DNA of 64,000 bases from Gp6-AA40 sp036407095 (GTDB lineage: Bacteria; Acidobacteriota; Vicinamibacteria; Vicinamibacterales; UBA2999): assembly GCA_036407095.1 (NCBI GenBank), contig DASWZV010000143.1, positions 310,001 to 374,000 of the forward strand, given 5' to 3'. Below are positions 45,695 to 55,592 of the stretch, piece by piece; position 1 is the stretch's first letter; each line of letters opens with the position of its first letter. A program made the translations under genes and the position numbers. Below the pieces are notes generated by a model. It was given only the letters and a program-made list of their open reading frames with translations. It did no database searches and was not told the DNA's origin.

Positions 45695-46570
45695 TCAGCG
45701 CTCGAAGGGGACGCTCACGCCGGCCGTCAGCGCGTGGCCGACGTGGGTGTCGGTGCCGGCCGCGTAGTACACGTAGGATCCAAATACGTCGACCTTCGGC
45801 AGCGAGTACGACAGACCGCCGCTGATGTGGAAGTTGTTGTCCCTGAGGATGCGATCGTACTGGAGGTACTGCTCGGGCGTGAACGGATCGCTCGAGCGCA
45901 GGCCGCCGTGCGAACGCTGCCAGGAGAACGTCACGGTCGTCGACAGCTTTCTGGTCGCAAGGAATCCGGACTCGACGGCGAAGTTGCTTCGATTGTTGGG
46001 AAGATCGACGACCTTCTCGACGAATGCGTAGGAGTATCGCCCCGAGAGTGACAGCCTGTCCGAGATCGAATCGAGACGCCGGCCGACGTCGATCGCGAGG
46101 CGCACTTCATTCAGATTGCGTCCGAGTACGGCTTCGCCGAAGTAGTTGTAGTTGTGTGAGGGCACACCGAGCGAAATCGACGGCGTCAGCGCGAACGGTC
46201 CGTTGGCGATGTTGTATCGAACGGTCGCGCCGAAATCCTGCCAGCCGTGGCTCCAGCAGAAGCAATCGTCCACGTGAAGGCCGAAGAAGCTTGGTTCGGG
46301 TCCTGTGTACTTCGAACCGATGTAGGGGACACCGATCGTGAACGAGACGCGATCGCTCACGGCGTAGTCGAGGCTGAGCAGTGCTCCACGGCTGATGCTG
46401 TCGTAGCCGTCGAGCAGCGAGCCGTCGTCGAGTCGATGGTTGGTGTTGCTGATGGTCTGGAAGGCGACGGTGACCACACCTATGCCGGCGGGAGGGACCC
46501 ACGCTTGGGCGAACGCCTCGCGGGCGCCGAGGCACACCGCGAGAGCGACGAGCAGACCTCGCAGACCCAC
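45695..46570 (-). CDS. Outer-membrane beta-barrel protein of unknown function
   Basis: 291 residues with signal peptide (GLLVALAVCLGAREAFA). Alternating hydrophobic/polar strands (SISRGALLSLDYAVSDRVSF, FGATVRYNIANGPFALTPSI, FHISGGLSYSLPKVDVFGSY) and many aromatic residues indicate a barrel of about 12-14 strands. A Cys pair (VDDCFCWSHG) in an external loop is unusual. GTG start overlaps the upstream stop by one base, so it is coupled to the receiver-like protein gene. Confidence 0.75.
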   Translation of the reverse strand: MGLRGLLVALAVCLGAREAFAQAWVPPAGIGVVTVAFQTISNTNHRLDDGSLLDGYDSISRGALLSLDYAVSDRVSFTIGVPYIGSKYTGPEPSFFGLHVDDCFCWSHGWQDFGATVRYNIANGPFALTPSISLGVPSHNYNYFGEAVLGRNLNEVRLAIDVGRRLDSISDRLSLSGRYSYAFVEKVVDLPNNRSNFAVESGFLATRKLSTTVTFSWQRSHGGLRSSDPFTPEQYLQYDRILRDNNFHISGGLSYSLPKVDVFGSYVYYAAGTDTHVGHALTAGVSVPFER

Positions 46571-47085
46571 TACGATTTGAGCAGCTTGCTTCTGAGGGCC
46601 AGGATATCGTCCATGGCCTCGAGGAACGCGTAGGTCTTGATCGGTCCCTTGAGGATGCGCTGATACTCCTTCTTGGCCTGCGCGATCTCGGTACCGGTTA
46701 CGCCATAGGCGACGGGGACGAGCAGCGGGGCGCCTGGGCCGCTCTTCTGTATCCGGCTGCGGACGTCAGCGCTGTCGGCGAGGTCGGCAAGGAGCACGTC
46801 CCAGCCACCCTGATGCAGTGCCTGCTCCAGCTCGTTTGCATTGGCGACCGACGTCACGCTGTAGCCGGCTTTCTTCGTCACGTCCTCGGAGACCCGTTCA
46901 AAGGCCTTCGGGATCGTCGACTTCGCGGTCTCGTACACGAGGATCGACGCGCGGCGCGCCTGACCGGCGCGCTGGTAGCGCGTGCCTCGGCTGGCGACGA
47001 GGAACTTGTCGCCGCACGCGAGAAGATCACCCGAGCCGATGCTGAAGGCGAGGAGGATTCCGACCGCGGGCAGTGTCTTTTTCAT
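46570..47085 (-). CDS. Exported protein with receiver-like fold (pseudo-receiver)
   Basis: 171 residues from ATG 47085, preceded by AGGAGCGGAGC. Hydrophobic start and a lipobox-like LLACGDKF near residue 24 suggest a lipoprotein. The remainder (ASILVYETAKSTIPKAFERV, then GWDVLLADLADSADV, LLVPVAYGVTGTE) follows the beta-alpha order of response-regulator receivers but outside the cytoplasm and without the acidic triad, so it cannot be a normal phospho-acceptor. Coupled to the next gene by a one-base overlap. Confidence 0.65.
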   Translation of the reverse strand: MKKTLPAVGILLAFSIGSGDLLACGDKFLVASRGTRYQRAGQARRASILVYETAKSTIPKAFERVSEDVTKKAGYSVTSVANANELEQALHQGGWDVLLADLADSADVRSRIQKSGPGAPLLVPVAYGVTGTEIAQAKKEYQRILKGPIKTYAFLEAMDDILALRSKLLKS

Positions 47086-47177
47086 GCTCCGCTCCTGGGG
47101 TCGAGAATGGGACTTCCGAAGCTCAGCCAATACTCTGGCGAAAGTGCTGAAGCGCTGTCAAGCGGCCTGAAAACTGC

Positions 47178-49568
47178 CTATGGCAGGCCCACCTGTCGGA
47201 TGGCCGCGGCGAATCTCTGGTCGCTGCGCACCAGATCCCAAGCGCGGTCCACCTTGAGAAAGACGAGACCGGGGGACCGATCCGTGAACGCCGCGTCCAG
47301 GTACTTGAAGGTTTGCTCCTTGTCGCCCAACTGCGCGTACGTGCGCGCAAAGTCCAGCGGCGACACGTACTTCGTGCGCTCGCGCTCTTTGAGCTCCTCG
47401 AGCTGGAGCCGGACCCACGCCTGATCGACACGACGGTATCCCTCCTCGCCCCTCGCATTCGCGAACCATGCCTCGAGCCGGTCGTCGCCGAAGACCGTGT
47501 GCGCCCGGTGCCGGGCCTGAATGGCCTCGTCGAATTGGCCCTTTCGCGCCTTGGCCTCGGCCAGACCGAAGTATGCGTTGGCGTACTGCGCGTCGCCGCG
47601 AATGGCGTACTCGTACAGAGCGACGGCCTCGTCGAATTGATCGGACCGGAGCAGATAGTCGGCCTCGAGGCTTGCGAGATAGGGGCTGCGGGGATCGAGT
47701 TCGCGCGTCCGGCGCGCCAGGTTCAAGGCTTCGTCGATGTGACCGAGCGCCCAACGCTCGACCGCCATTGCGCGCAAGTACTGTGGGTCGATGTCGATGA
47801 TCGACTCCATGAACCGCACGCGCGCCCGCGCGGCACCGGCCCAGTCCCAATCGAACAGAAACGCGATCGCATGCTCCATGACGAGGCCCTCGGGCAGATC
47901 GGGCTCGAGCTCGAGCGCCCGGCGCATGTAACGATTGACCTGCGGCCACGCGTCGGTCGGGCGCTCGAGGCCGTCGGTCACCGTCATCGCGTAGTTGGCT
48001 CCGAGCGACGCGTACGCGAGCGCGAACTTCGGGTCGAGCTGCGTGGCTTTTTCGAGGAGACTACGGGAGTACAGGTAATCCTCTTCCGTCGCGAGCCGCT
48101 GCGAGTACCGGGACTGCAGGTACAAATCGTACGCGTCTCGATCGTTGGTCGGGCGACGAATGAGCTGCTGACGCTCGGCGCTCGTCAGGCGCATGCGCAG
48201 GCCGTCGTTCATGAGGCCGGTGGCGATCTCGTCCTGCACGTTGAGCAGATCGGCGGCAGCGCGATCGTAGGTGTTGGTCCACAGCTGCCGGCCCGAGGCC
48301 ACATCGACCAATCGCGCGGTGATCCGCAGCTTGTCGTCATGCTGCTCGAGCGTGCCCGCGAGCACCGTCTCGACGCCGAGCCGCCGGCCGATCGACTGCG
48401 GATCCAGCTTCGAGTTCTTCAAATCGAGCACCGCGCCGATAGGCCTCACGCGCAGCGTGCGCAGCGTCGAGAGGTGCTGGATCAGGCTGTCGGCGATGCC
48501 GTCGCTGAGGTACTCGAAGTCCTTGTCATTGGATGCATTCGTCAGCGGCAGCACGGCCAGCGAGCGCGTGGCGCCGGTGCCCGACAGCAACCGCCAGCCG
48601 ACGAGTCCAGCCGCAATCGCAGCGATGACGATCGCACCACCCCACATCGCGCTGCGCCTCGAGATCGCCAACAGCGGTCGCGAGGTATCGCTCGGCGGAG
48701 CAGCGGGTTTCGTGCGAACCGCGGTTGCCACGCTGGCCGTCGGATCTGTGCCGAGGTCCGCGTGCACCTGCGTCGTGCTCGCGAACCGGCCGGCTGGATC
48801 CTTGACGAGACAGCGCTCGATGGTCGAGCGAAGCGATGGAGGTAGTGCCGGCGGCAGCGGCGCTGGATCGTCGTTGAGAATGGCGGCGCTCAGCTCGAAC
48901 GGCGTTTGCCCGGTGAACGGCCGCGTTCCCGCGGCCATTTCGTACAGCACGACACCAAGCGCCCAGATGTCGCTCGAGATCTGCACCGGTCCGCCTCGCA
49001 ACTGCTCGGGCGACATGTACGGAAGTGTGCCGACGGCGGTACCGGCCTGCGTCAGCGAGGCGTGCAGCTCGGTGATCGCGGCCGTCATATCGACTTCGAC
49101 GGCCCGCTTTGCCAGTCCGAAGTCGAGCACCTTCACGCGCCCCTCGGGCGTGACGATGACGTTGTTGCTCTTCAGATCGCGGTGGATGACGCCACGGTCG
49201 TGCGCATGCGTCAGGGCTTCGGCGAGCTGACGGCCGATTCGAATGACACGATCGATCGGCAGCGGGCCCGACCCGAGCAGCGTGCTGAGCGTCTCTCCCT
49301 CGACGAGCTCCATCGCGATGTAGGCGCGCCCCTCGGCTTCGCCCACTTCGTAGACGGTGCAGATGTTCGGGTGATTGAGCGCAGCGGCGGCCTTCGCTTC
49401 ACGCACGAGCCGCGCGCGCGCGGTCGGATCGTCGAAGCTGGAGGCAGGGAGTAGCTTGACGGCGACGTCGCGATCGAGTTGCTCGTCACGCGCCCGATAC
49501 ACCTCGCCCATTCCACCGGCACCCAGCCTGCTGGTGATTCGATAGCGTGCGAGGCGAACGCCTTCCAT
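47178..49568 (-). CDS. Transmembrane Ser/Thr protein kinase with FlgO/TolB-like and TPR domains
   Basis: 796 residues from ATG 49568. Kinase domain (about 8-270): glycine loop LGAGGMGEVY, VAVKLL Lys, catalytic HRDLKSNN, DFGLAKR and SPEQLRGG. A single transmembrane helix (WGGAIVIAAIAAGLVGWRLL, about 305-325) leads to a CsgG/FlgO-like module (RSLAVLPLTNASNDKDFEYL and IGRRLGVETVLAGTL), then C-terminal TPRs (about 500-790). This Pkn-like form is frequent in Acidobacteria. The kinase faces the cytoplasm and the TPR part the periplasm. Confidence 0.93.
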   Translation of the reverse strand: MEGVRLARYRITSRLGAGGMGEVYRARDEQLDRDVAVKLLPASSFDDPTARARLVREAKAAAALNHPNICTVYEVGEAEGRAYIAMELVEGETLSTLLGSGPLPIDRVIRIGRQLAEALTHAHDRGVIHRDLKSNNVIVTPEGRVKVLDFGLAKRAVEVDMTAAITELHASLTQAGTAVGTLPYMSPEQLRGGPVQISSDIWALGVVLYEMAAGTRPFTGQTPFELSAAILNDDPAPLPPALPPSLRSTIERCLVKDPAGRFASTTQVHADLGTDPTASVATAVRTKPAAPPSDTSRPLLAISRRSAMWGGAIVIAAIAAGLVGWRLLSGTGATRSLAVLPLTNASNDKDFEYLSDGIADSLIQHLSTLRTLRVRPIGAVLDLKNSKLDPQSIGRRLGVETVLAGTLEQHDDKLRITARLVDVASGRQLWTNTYDRAAADLLNVQDEIATGLMNDGLRMRLTSAERQQLIRRPTNDRDAYDLYLQSRYSQRLATEEDYLYSRSLLEKATQLDPKFALAYASLGANYAMTVTDGLERPTDAWPQVNRYMRRALELEPDLPEGLVMEHAIAFLFDWDWAGAARARVRFMESIIDIDPQYLRAMAVERWALGHIDEALNLARRTRELDPRSPYLASLEADYLLRSDQFDEAVALYEYAIRGDAQYANAYFGLAEAKARKGQFDEAIQARHRAHTVFGDDRLEAWFANARGEEGYRRVDQAWVRLQLEELKERERTKYVSPLDFARTYAQLGDKEQTFKYLDAAFTDRSPGLVFLKVDRAWDLVRSDQRFAAAIRQVGLP

Positions 49569-49606
49569 CCGCTGTCGTGTTGCGGGCCCCTCGGAACCCG
49601 CCTGCT

Positions 49607-50044
49607 TTACGGCTTCACGATTTTGACGACGTAATAGTTGATCGAGTGGGGCACTTCCTTGAACCAGTGCGGGGTGCCGGCGGGCACCTCGATGAAGTCG
49701 CCCTTCTTGAGGTGATGCGTCTCGCCGCCTTCGATGTTCGTGCCCAGCCACTGATTCGGCCGCGAGATTTTGCCGCCGACCATCTTCCCGCCGGTGACGA
49801 AGGTCGCCTCGCCGTCGATCACGTAGAAGGTGTCGGTCTCTTTTTCGTGGACCTCGACCTGACCGGAGCCCGTGCGCTTCGCGCCCAGCGCGATGTAGTC
49901 GCCGCCGGCGGCGATGCGCGTGCCCTCTTTGATCGCCGCCGTGACTTTATCGGCAGGCACGTACACGACCGATGGTTTCTGCGCAGACAGTCCGATGGTG
50001 ATGAACGCCAGAAGCGCGACGATCGAAAGGATGTGTCGGGTCAT
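49607..50044 (-). CDS. Secreted cupin-domain protein
   Basis: 145 residues from ATG 50044, signal peptide (HILSIVALLAFITIGLSA). A single cupin: motif 1 has His/Glu residues (VEVHEKETDTFYVIDG) and motif 2 has GDFIEVPAGTPHWFKEV. Metal-dependent small-molecule binding or isomerase/dioxygenase-like activity is possible; substrate unknown. Separated by 5 bp from the ankyrin gene upstream, so both share a transcript. Confidence 0.8.
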   Translation of the reverse strand: MTRHILSIVALLAFITIGLSAQKPSVVYVPADKVTAAIKEGTRIAAGGDYIALGAKRTGSGQVEVHEKETDTFYVIDGEATFVTGGKMVGGKISRPNQWLGTNIEGGETHHLKKGDFIEVPAGTPHWFKEVPHSINYYVVKIVKP

Positions 50045-50049
50045 GATGG

Positions 50050-51642
50050 TCAGTTTCTCGCGCCGCGATCGGCGAGCGCCTTGCGAAGAATCGTGGCGGC
50101 TGCCGGGAATTCCTTCTTCGCATTCGCGAAGAACACCCCTTCGGCCACCTTGAGCGGCGTCCAGCCGAGCGCGGTCGTGGCGTCGACCTGCGCGCCGTGA
50201 TCGACGAGATACTGAACGATCGTCGGCTGGCCCGAGACGACCGCGCCGATGAGCGCGGTGCTGCCGCTCCATCGCGGATCGCCAACGCCGAGTTTCAGGA
50301 GATCGTCGATGTTGTGGGGGTAGTAGAGCAGCGTGTAGTCGACGTCGCCCACCATCCGGTAGTTGCCGAAGTTGGCGTGCGCGTTGATGTCGTTGCCGAG
50401 CGCGATCGCGAGCGTCACGGCCTCGAGACGTTCTGTTTCGCTGACGCCCGTGTACGGCCCGGGGCTTTCACCCTCCCAGTAGTCGAGGCCTGACGCCACC
50501 ATCAGCGGCGTGATGCCCGCCTTTGTCGTGATCGTCGGATCCGCGCCGCCGTCGGCGAGCACCCGCATCAGCTCCACGTCGCCGTTCTTCGCAGCGACGT
50601 AGAACGGTGTCGCGCCGATGTAGCTCAGAAGATGCCGGCCCAGACGGATATCGGGCGGATTGCGCGCCGTGCCGCCCTCTTTGCCGAATGTCGGTTCCTG
50701 CCACTCGATGCGAACGTTGGGACTGGCGCCCTTCGCGAGCAGCTTCTTCGCCAGCTCCAAGGCGGTCACACGGCCAGTCGGCGGTGGAGGACCTTGTGGT
50801 GTGTTGCCGACGCCCGCCGCCCCGTCGGAGCCCGGCTTGCGCAGCCACGCGATCGTATGCAGCGGCGAACCCCGCGGATCCGGAAGATTCGGGTTCGCGC
50901 CTTTGTCGAGCAGCATCGACGCGAGTTCGAAGTAGGCATTGACGACCGCCATCCCGAGCGCGCTGGTGCCATCCTTCGTCACGTCGTTGACGTTCGCGCC
51001 GTGACCGAGCAGGAGGTCCGCGGTGTCCTGATGTGCGTCGCGCACCGCGAACAGAAACGGGGTGAAGCCGCCGCTGGCTTTTGCGTGCACGTCGGCACCG
51101 GCCTCGACGAGAACTGCCGCCGCCTCCGTGTTTCCTTCCGCCGCCGCCCACATCAACGCGGTCTGACCCTTGTAGGGTTCCTTGGCGTTGACGTTCGCGC
51201 CGCGCGTCAACAGCAGGCGCACCGCGTCGGCTCGCCCCGACAGCGCTGCCGTCATCAGTGCGGTCTGGCCTTCGTGAGACACACTGTTCGGATCGGCTCC
51301 CGCTTTGAGCAGCCGCTCGATGATCGCGGTGTTGCCATTCAGGCAGGCGAAGTAGAGCGGTGTGATGTGATATCGCGTGGCGGCCTTCGCATCGGCGCCT
51401 GCGGTGGCGAGCATGTCGACGAGCCGTGGGTTGTTGCGCTGCGCGGCCCAATGCAGCGCGGTCGACCCGTCCGCCTCCGTCGCTGCGACGCTGGCATGCG
51501 ACGCCAGCAGAGCTTTGACTGCATCGGCATTCTGCTGCTTGACCGCATCGATCAGACGTGAACCCGTCTGCGCGTGTGCCGGCGACGCCAGAGCGAGCAT
51601 GATGGCGAGGCCGATCACAAGAAGTGTCGTGCCGCGATGCAT
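50050..51642 (-). CDS. Exported ankyrin-repeat protein
   Basis: 530 residues with signal peptide (LLVIGLAIMLALASPAHA). At least 10 ankyrin repeats, e.g. DGSTALHWAAQRNNPRLVDM, YHITPLYFACLNGNTAIIER, GQTALMTAALSGRADAVRLL and GGFTPFLFAVRDAHQDTADL, mostly with the T-x-L-x-x-A core. These act as protein-binding surfaces in the periplasm or outside. First gene of the minus-strand run 51642 to 49607. Confidence 0.9.
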   Translation of the reverse strand: MHRGTTLLVIGLAIMLALASPAHAQTGSRLIDAVKQQNADAVKALLASHASVAATEADGSTALHWAAQRNNPRLVDMLATAGADAKAATRYHITPLYFACLNGNTAIIERLLKAGADPNSVSHEGQTALMTAALSGRADAVRLLLTRGANVNAKEPYKGQTALMWAAAEGNTEAAAVLVEAGADVHAKASGGFTPFLFAVRDAHQDTADLLLGHGANVNDVTKDGTSALGMAVVNAYFELASMLLDKGANPNLPDPRGSPLHTIAWLRKPGSDGAAGVGNTPQGPPPPTGRVTALELAKKLLAKGASPNVRIEWQEPTFGKEGGTARNPPDIRLGRHLLSYIGATPFYVAAKNGDVELMRVLADGGADPTITTKAGITPLMVASGLDYWEGESPGPYTGVSETERLEAVTLAIALGNDINAHANFGNYRMVGDVDYTLLYYPHNIDDLLKLGVGDPRWSGSTALIGAVVSGQPTIVQYLVDHGAQVDATTALGWTPLKVAEGVFFANAKKEFPAAATILRKALADRGARN

Positions 51643-51688
51643 GCGACGTATTCTGGCGCCGTCTGGCGCTAATATTCAACATCGTAGA

Positions 51689-51708
51689 GCGGGGGCTTCA
51701 GCCCGCGC
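51689..51708. other. GCGGGGGC-TTCA-GCCCGCGC stem-loop
   Basis: Preceded by GTAGAGC (51684-51690), exactly the arrangement of hairpin 2 at 1669-1694. It stands between the divergent ankyrin and DUF1592 genes. Confidence 0.6.
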
Positions 51709-51723
51709 GTGCGCCGCGAACCC

Positions 51724-54108
51724 ATGTCTTCGAGCGTTCGTATCTTCGTGGCCGTGTCCATCGCCGCCTGTGTCGGCGTGGTGATCGCCCGTCCCGACGA
51801 CGTTGCCGCGCAAGTGCAGGCGTCCAGGGCAACGCCCGCTCCGGCCGCGGTATTCACGCAGTATTGCGTCACCTGTCATAACCCGCGACTCAAAACGGCT
51901 GGATTGGTGATCGATCCGGCGAGCCTCGGCGACGTCGGTGCCGGCGCCGAGATGTGGGAGAAAGTGGTGCGCAAGCTGCGGACCTCGGCGATGCCGCCGG
52001 CAGGTGCGCCGCGACCTGACCGGGCCACCTACGACGCGGTTGCAGCGTACCTCGAGACCGAGCTCGATCGCGCATCGATTGCGCACCCGCAATTCGGGAA
52101 GCTGCCGCTCGTGCATCGCCTGAGCCGCACCGAGTATCAGAACGCCGTTCGCGATCTCCTCGCGGTCGACGCGCTCCCCAACGAGGTGCGCATCGATCTG
52201 CTGCTGCCACCCGACAACGTCAGCAGCGGCTTCGACAACATCGCCGATCTGCTGTTCGTCTCGCCGAGCAACATGGAACGCTATCTCGACGCCGCGCGAA
52301 AGATCGCGCGGCTCGCAGTCGGCGATCCGGCGATGCCGGTCCTCGTGAACATCCACAAACTCGAGCCCGAGCACCCGCAGGACGAACGCGTCGACGATCT
52401 GCCGTTCGGCACGCGCGGTGGCCTTGCCGTGCGGAGTGAGTTCCCGGTCGACGGCACCTATGTCGTGAAGGTGGAGCTCGCCGGCGGCGGACGCGAGCGC
52501 CACGATCTCGAGGTCACGATTGACGGCGCTCGCGCGGCGCTGAAAACGATCGGCGACGAAGGCGGTGGGCGCGGTCGAGGCCGGGGCGCCGCGGCGGCGT
52601 CGCCGCTCGAGTTTCCACTTCAACTCAAAGCAGGCCCGAAGGTCGTCGGCGTGTCGTTCCTGCAGCACAGCGAGGCGCGTGACGAAAACACGTTGAGGCC
52701 GCGGATGCGGAGCCGCGGGACGCAGCCGGCGATCGCGTCGGTCACGATCAGCGGTCCCTTCGATGTGAAAGCATCCGGAGACTCACCCAGCCGCAAGCGC
52801 ATTTTTGTGTGCACACCTGCCACCGCTGCGAGCGAGTTGTCGTGCGCGCGACGGATTCTCTCCACGCTCGCGCGTCGCGCGTATCGGCATCCGATCGCCG
52901 ATGCCGATCTACAGGATCTGCTTCCGTTCTATGAGTCGGGACGAACAGCAGGTGGCTTCGACCGGGGGATTCAGAGAGCGATCGAGCGTCTGCTCGTCAG
53001 CTCGCAGTTCCTCTTCCGCATCGAGCGCCCGCCGGCAAATCTGGCGGCCGGCGCAAATCTCGCGGCTAGCACCGTGTATCGTGTCAGTGATCTCGAGCTC
53101 GCATCCCGTCTGTCGTTCTTCATCTGGAGCAGCATTCCCGACGATGAGTTGCTCGAGATTGCGATTGCGGGTCGGCTGAAGGATCCGAAGACGCTCGAGC
53201 AGCAGGTTCGCAGGATGCTTGCCGATCCGCGATCGGAGTCGCTGGTCACCAACTTCGCCGCCCAGTGGCTGTTCCTTCGCGATATCGAGGCGAAGCGTCC
53301 CGATGAGATCCTGTTCCCGAACTTCGACGAGACGCTGCGTGCCGCCCTTCGCCGCGAGACCGAGCTCTTCATCGACAGCGTGTTCCGTGAGAACCGAAAC
53401 GTCACCGAACTGCTCACCGCCAACTACACGTTCCTCAACGAACGGCTGGCGGCGCACTACGGGATCCCCAACGTCAAGGGCAGCTACTTCCGTCGTGTGA
53501 CGCTGCCCGAGGGGAGCGTACGTGGCGGGCTGCTGGGGCAGGGAAGCATCCTCACGCTGACGTCGTACTCGACGCGGACCTCACCGGTGCTGCGGGGCAA
53601 GTGGGTGCTCGAGAACCTGTTGTCGTCGGCGCCTCCTCCACCGCCGGCGGATATTCCTGCGCTCCGAACCGAGGCCGCCTCGACCGGCAAGCCGCTGACG
53701 ATGCGCGCGGCGATGGCGCAGCATCGTGCGAATCCGTCCTGCGCCGGGTGTCACGCGCGGATGGATCCGATCGGGTTCGCGATGGAGAATCTCGACGCCG
53801 TCGGCGCCTGGCGCGATCTGGACGGCTTCAACACGATCGACGCGGTCGGCGTCTTTCCCGACGGCACGAAGTTCGACGGTGTGGGCGGGCTGAAAAAGGA
53901 ACTGCTGCGCCAATCCGATCAGTTCGTGGCCACCGTCGCCGAGAAACTCCTGATGTACGCGGTCGGTCGTAACCTGCAATACTATGACGCGCCCTCGCTA
54001 CGGGCGGTGTTGCGGGACGCGGCTTCAAGCGGCAATACGATGCCCGCGCTGGTGCTGGCGGTCGTGAAGAGCCGCCCGTTTCAGATGCGGCAGGCCGCAG
54101 CGGAGTGA
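51724..54108 (+). CDS. DUF1592/1587/1588/1595-family protein with cytochrome c-type heme sites
   Basis: 794 residues from ATG 51724 (GTG 51709 is an alternative). Signal sequence (IFVAVSIAACVGVVIA), then a c-type heme site FTQYCVTCHNPRLKT, a beta-sandwich module, and helical domains typical of the planctomycete/acidobacterial DUF1587-DUF1595-DUF1592 chain. A second CxxCH, CAGCHARMDPIGFAMENLDA, marks the DUF1588/1585 end. These proteins are secreted and paired with DUF1552 proteins, as here; their biochemical role remains uncertain (oxidative or polysaccharide-related). Confidence 0.93.
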   Translation: MSSSVRIFVAVSIAACVGVVIARPDDVAAQVQASRATPAPAAVFTQYCVTCHNPRLKTAGLVIDPASLGDVGAGAEMWEKVVRKLRTSAMPPAGAPRPDRATYDAVAAYLETELDRASIAHPQFGKLPLVHRLSRTEYQNAVRDLLAVDALPNEVRIDLLLPPDNVSSGFDNIADLLFVSPSNMERYLDAARKIARLAVGDPAMPVLVNIHKLEPEHPQDERVDDLPFGTRGGLAVRSEFPVDGTYVVKVELAGGGRERHDLEVTIDGARAALKTIGDEGGGRGRGRGAAAASPLEFPLQLKAGPKVVGVSFLQHSEARDENTLRPRMRSRGTQPAIASVTISGPFDVKASGDSPSRKRIFVCTPATAASELSCARRILSTLARRAYRHPIADADLQDLLPFYESGRTAGGFDRGIQRAIERLLVSSQFLFRIERPPANLAAGANLAASTVYRVSDLELASRLSFFIWSSIPDDELLEIAIAGRLKDPKTLEQQVRRMLADPRSESLVTNFAAQWLFLRDIEAKRPDEILFPNFDETLRAALRRETELFIDSVFRENRNVTELLTANYTFLNERLAAHYGIPNVKGSYFRRVTLPEGSVRGGLLGQGSILTLTSYSTRTSPVLRGKWVLENLLSSAPPPPPADIPALRTEAASTGKPLTMRAAMAQHRANPSCAGCHARMDPIGFAMENLDAVGAWRDLDGFNTIDAVGVFPDGTKFDGVGGLKKELLRQSDQFVATVAEKLLMYAVGRNLQYYDAPSLRAVLRDAASSGNTMPALVLAVVKSRPFQMRQAAAE

Positions 54109-54110
54109 GC

Positions 54111-55442
54111 ATGTTCATTGCGAAGCGCGCGCTGCCACGACGGACATTTCTTCGGGCGATGGGCACCGTCGTCGCACTGCCGATGCTCGACGCGATGGTG
54201 CCGGCGCTCTCGGCGTTCACGCCCACACGGCGTTTCGGGTTCATCTACATCGCCAACGGCGTCATCCAGAATCAGTGGAATCCGGCGACCATCGGCGCCG
54301 GTTTCGATCTCACGCCGATCCTTCAGCCGTTCGCCGACGTTCGCGACCACATCAACGTGCTCGGCGGCCTCTCGCATCTACAGGCTGACACGTTCGGTGA
54401 CGGCACCGGCGATCATCCACGCTCGTCGGCCGTGTGGCTCACCGGCATTCACGCCTACGACCGCGCCAAGCCGGGTGTCGAGGTGCGACTCGCGACCACC
54501 GTCGACCAGATGATCGCGGAGAAGATCGGCGCGACCTCGCGAATCCCCTCGATCGAGTTGTCCGTCGACTACCCGACGCAAGGTTCGTGCGATTCCGGCG
54601 ACTGCTTCTACGTCAACACCGTCTCATGGCGGAATGCGACCACGCCCAATCCGACCGAGTCGCATCCGCGGCTCGTATTCGAGCGGCTGTTCGGCGATGG
54701 CGGGAGCGCGGCCTCGCGCGAGGCGAGAAACAGGAGCGACGGCAGCATCCTCGATTCGCTGCGCAGCGAAGTCGCGCGGGTGACGAGCAGCCTTGGCGCT
54801 GGCGACAAGACGAAGCTCGGTGAGTACCTCGACTCAGTACGGGAGGTCGAGCGCCGCATCCAGCACGCCGAAACAGAGCCGGCCGAGATCGAATTGCCCG
54901 AGCGGCCAACCGACGTGCCCGAGAACTTCGACCACTACACGAAGCTGATGCTGGACCTGCAGGTGCTCGCGTACCGGGCGGACATGACGCGCGTCTTCAG
55001 CATGATCATGTCGCGCGAGCTGAGTTCACGCACGTTCGCGCATATCGGCGTGCCCGAGCAGCATCACGCGGTCTCACATCATCGCAACGATCCCGAGTTG
55101 ATTGCGAAGAAGGCGAAGATCGACGTGAACCAGGCGCAGCTCTGCGCCTACTTCCTCGAGAAGCTGAAGGCAGCGCCCGACGGCGATGGCACCCTCCTCG
55201 ATCACTCGCTCGTCCTCTACGGTGGTGGCATGGGCGACGGCAACCTTCATCGGCACGCGGATCTCCCGTGCCTGATGGCGGGCTCACTGGGAGGCGCGTT
55301 CAAGACCGGGCGTCATCTCCGTTATCCGCTGAACACGCCGATGTCCAACCTGCTGCTGACGCTGCTCGATGCGGCAGGCGTGCCGATCGAGAAGCTCGGA
55401 GACAGCACGGGGCGGCTGCCGCTCGAACCTCTCGCTGTGTGA
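54111..55442 (+). CDS. DUF1552-family Tat-exported protein
   Basis: 443 residues from ATG 54111; GTG 54105 overlaps the upstream stop by 4 bp and is possible. Twin-arginine signal LPRRTFLRAMGTVVALPMLD. The alkaline-phosphatase-superfamily-like DUF1552 core is recognisable by FGFIYIANGVIQNQWNP, HINVLGGLSHLQADTFGDGT and NPELIAKKAK-like and DGNLHRHADLPCLMAG blocks (the first of these reads NDPELIAKKAK). Coupled to DUF1592 in an operon, the usual arrangement in Acidobacteria and Planctomycetes. Confidence 0.93.
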   Translation: MFIAKRALPRRTFLRAMGTVVALPMLDAMVPALSAFTPTRRFGFIYIANGVIQNQWNPATIGAGFDLTPILQPFADVRDHINVLGGLSHLQADTFGDGTGDHPRSSAVWLTGIHAYDRAKPGVEVRLATTVDQMIAEKIGATSRIPSIELSVDYPTQGSCDSGDCFYVNTVSWRNATTPNPTESHPRLVFERLFGDGGSAASREARNRSDGSILDSLRSEVARVTSSLGAGDKTKLGEYLDSVREVERRIQHAETEPAEIELPERPTDVPENFDHYTKLMLDLQVLAYRADMTRVFSMIMSRELSSRTFAHIGVPEQHHAVSHHRNDPELIAKKAKIDVNQAQLCAYFLEKLKAAPDGDGTLLDHSLVLYGGGMGDGNLHRHADLPCLMAGSLGGAFKTGRHLRYPLNTPMSNLLLTLLDAAGVPIEKLGDSTGRLPLEPLAV

Positions 55443-55453
55443 GAGACGAGGGA

Positions 55454-55588
55454 GCGGGGGGCGCAGGGACGACGATCAACGCAGAGATCGCCGAGAGGCG
55501 GAGATCGCAGAGGGCTCCGGCGACGGGTGGCCCGCGTTCTCTGCTCCTCTGCGGTCTCTGCGTTGATCGTCGTCTCTGCGCCCTCCGC
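55454..55588. repeat. Inverted tandem-repeat element, GCAGAGA family
   Basis: Left arm has GGGGGCGCAGGGACGACGAT and CAACGCAGAGATCGCCGAGA units; right arm has TCTCTGCTCCTCTGCGGTCT and CTGCGTTGATCGTCGTCTCT. The 19 bp ACGACGATCAACGCAGAGA (55469-55487) is exactly complementary to 55555-55573. It separates the DUF1552 gene from rlmA; its right arm is in frame with rlmA but upstream of the chosen start. Confidence 0.9.
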
Positions 55589-55592
55589 TAAC

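Noticed and set aside
49569..49751. N-terminal extension of the TPR kinase
   Set aside because: The extra 61 residues are Arg/His-rich and antisense-like, overlapping the cupin gene; the kinase fold begins right after ATG 49568.
55527..55592. Longer N-terminus for RlmA
   Set aside because: The extra 22 codons come entirely from the GCAGAGA repeat arm, and family proteins begin near the zinc ribbon, which follows GTG 55593.
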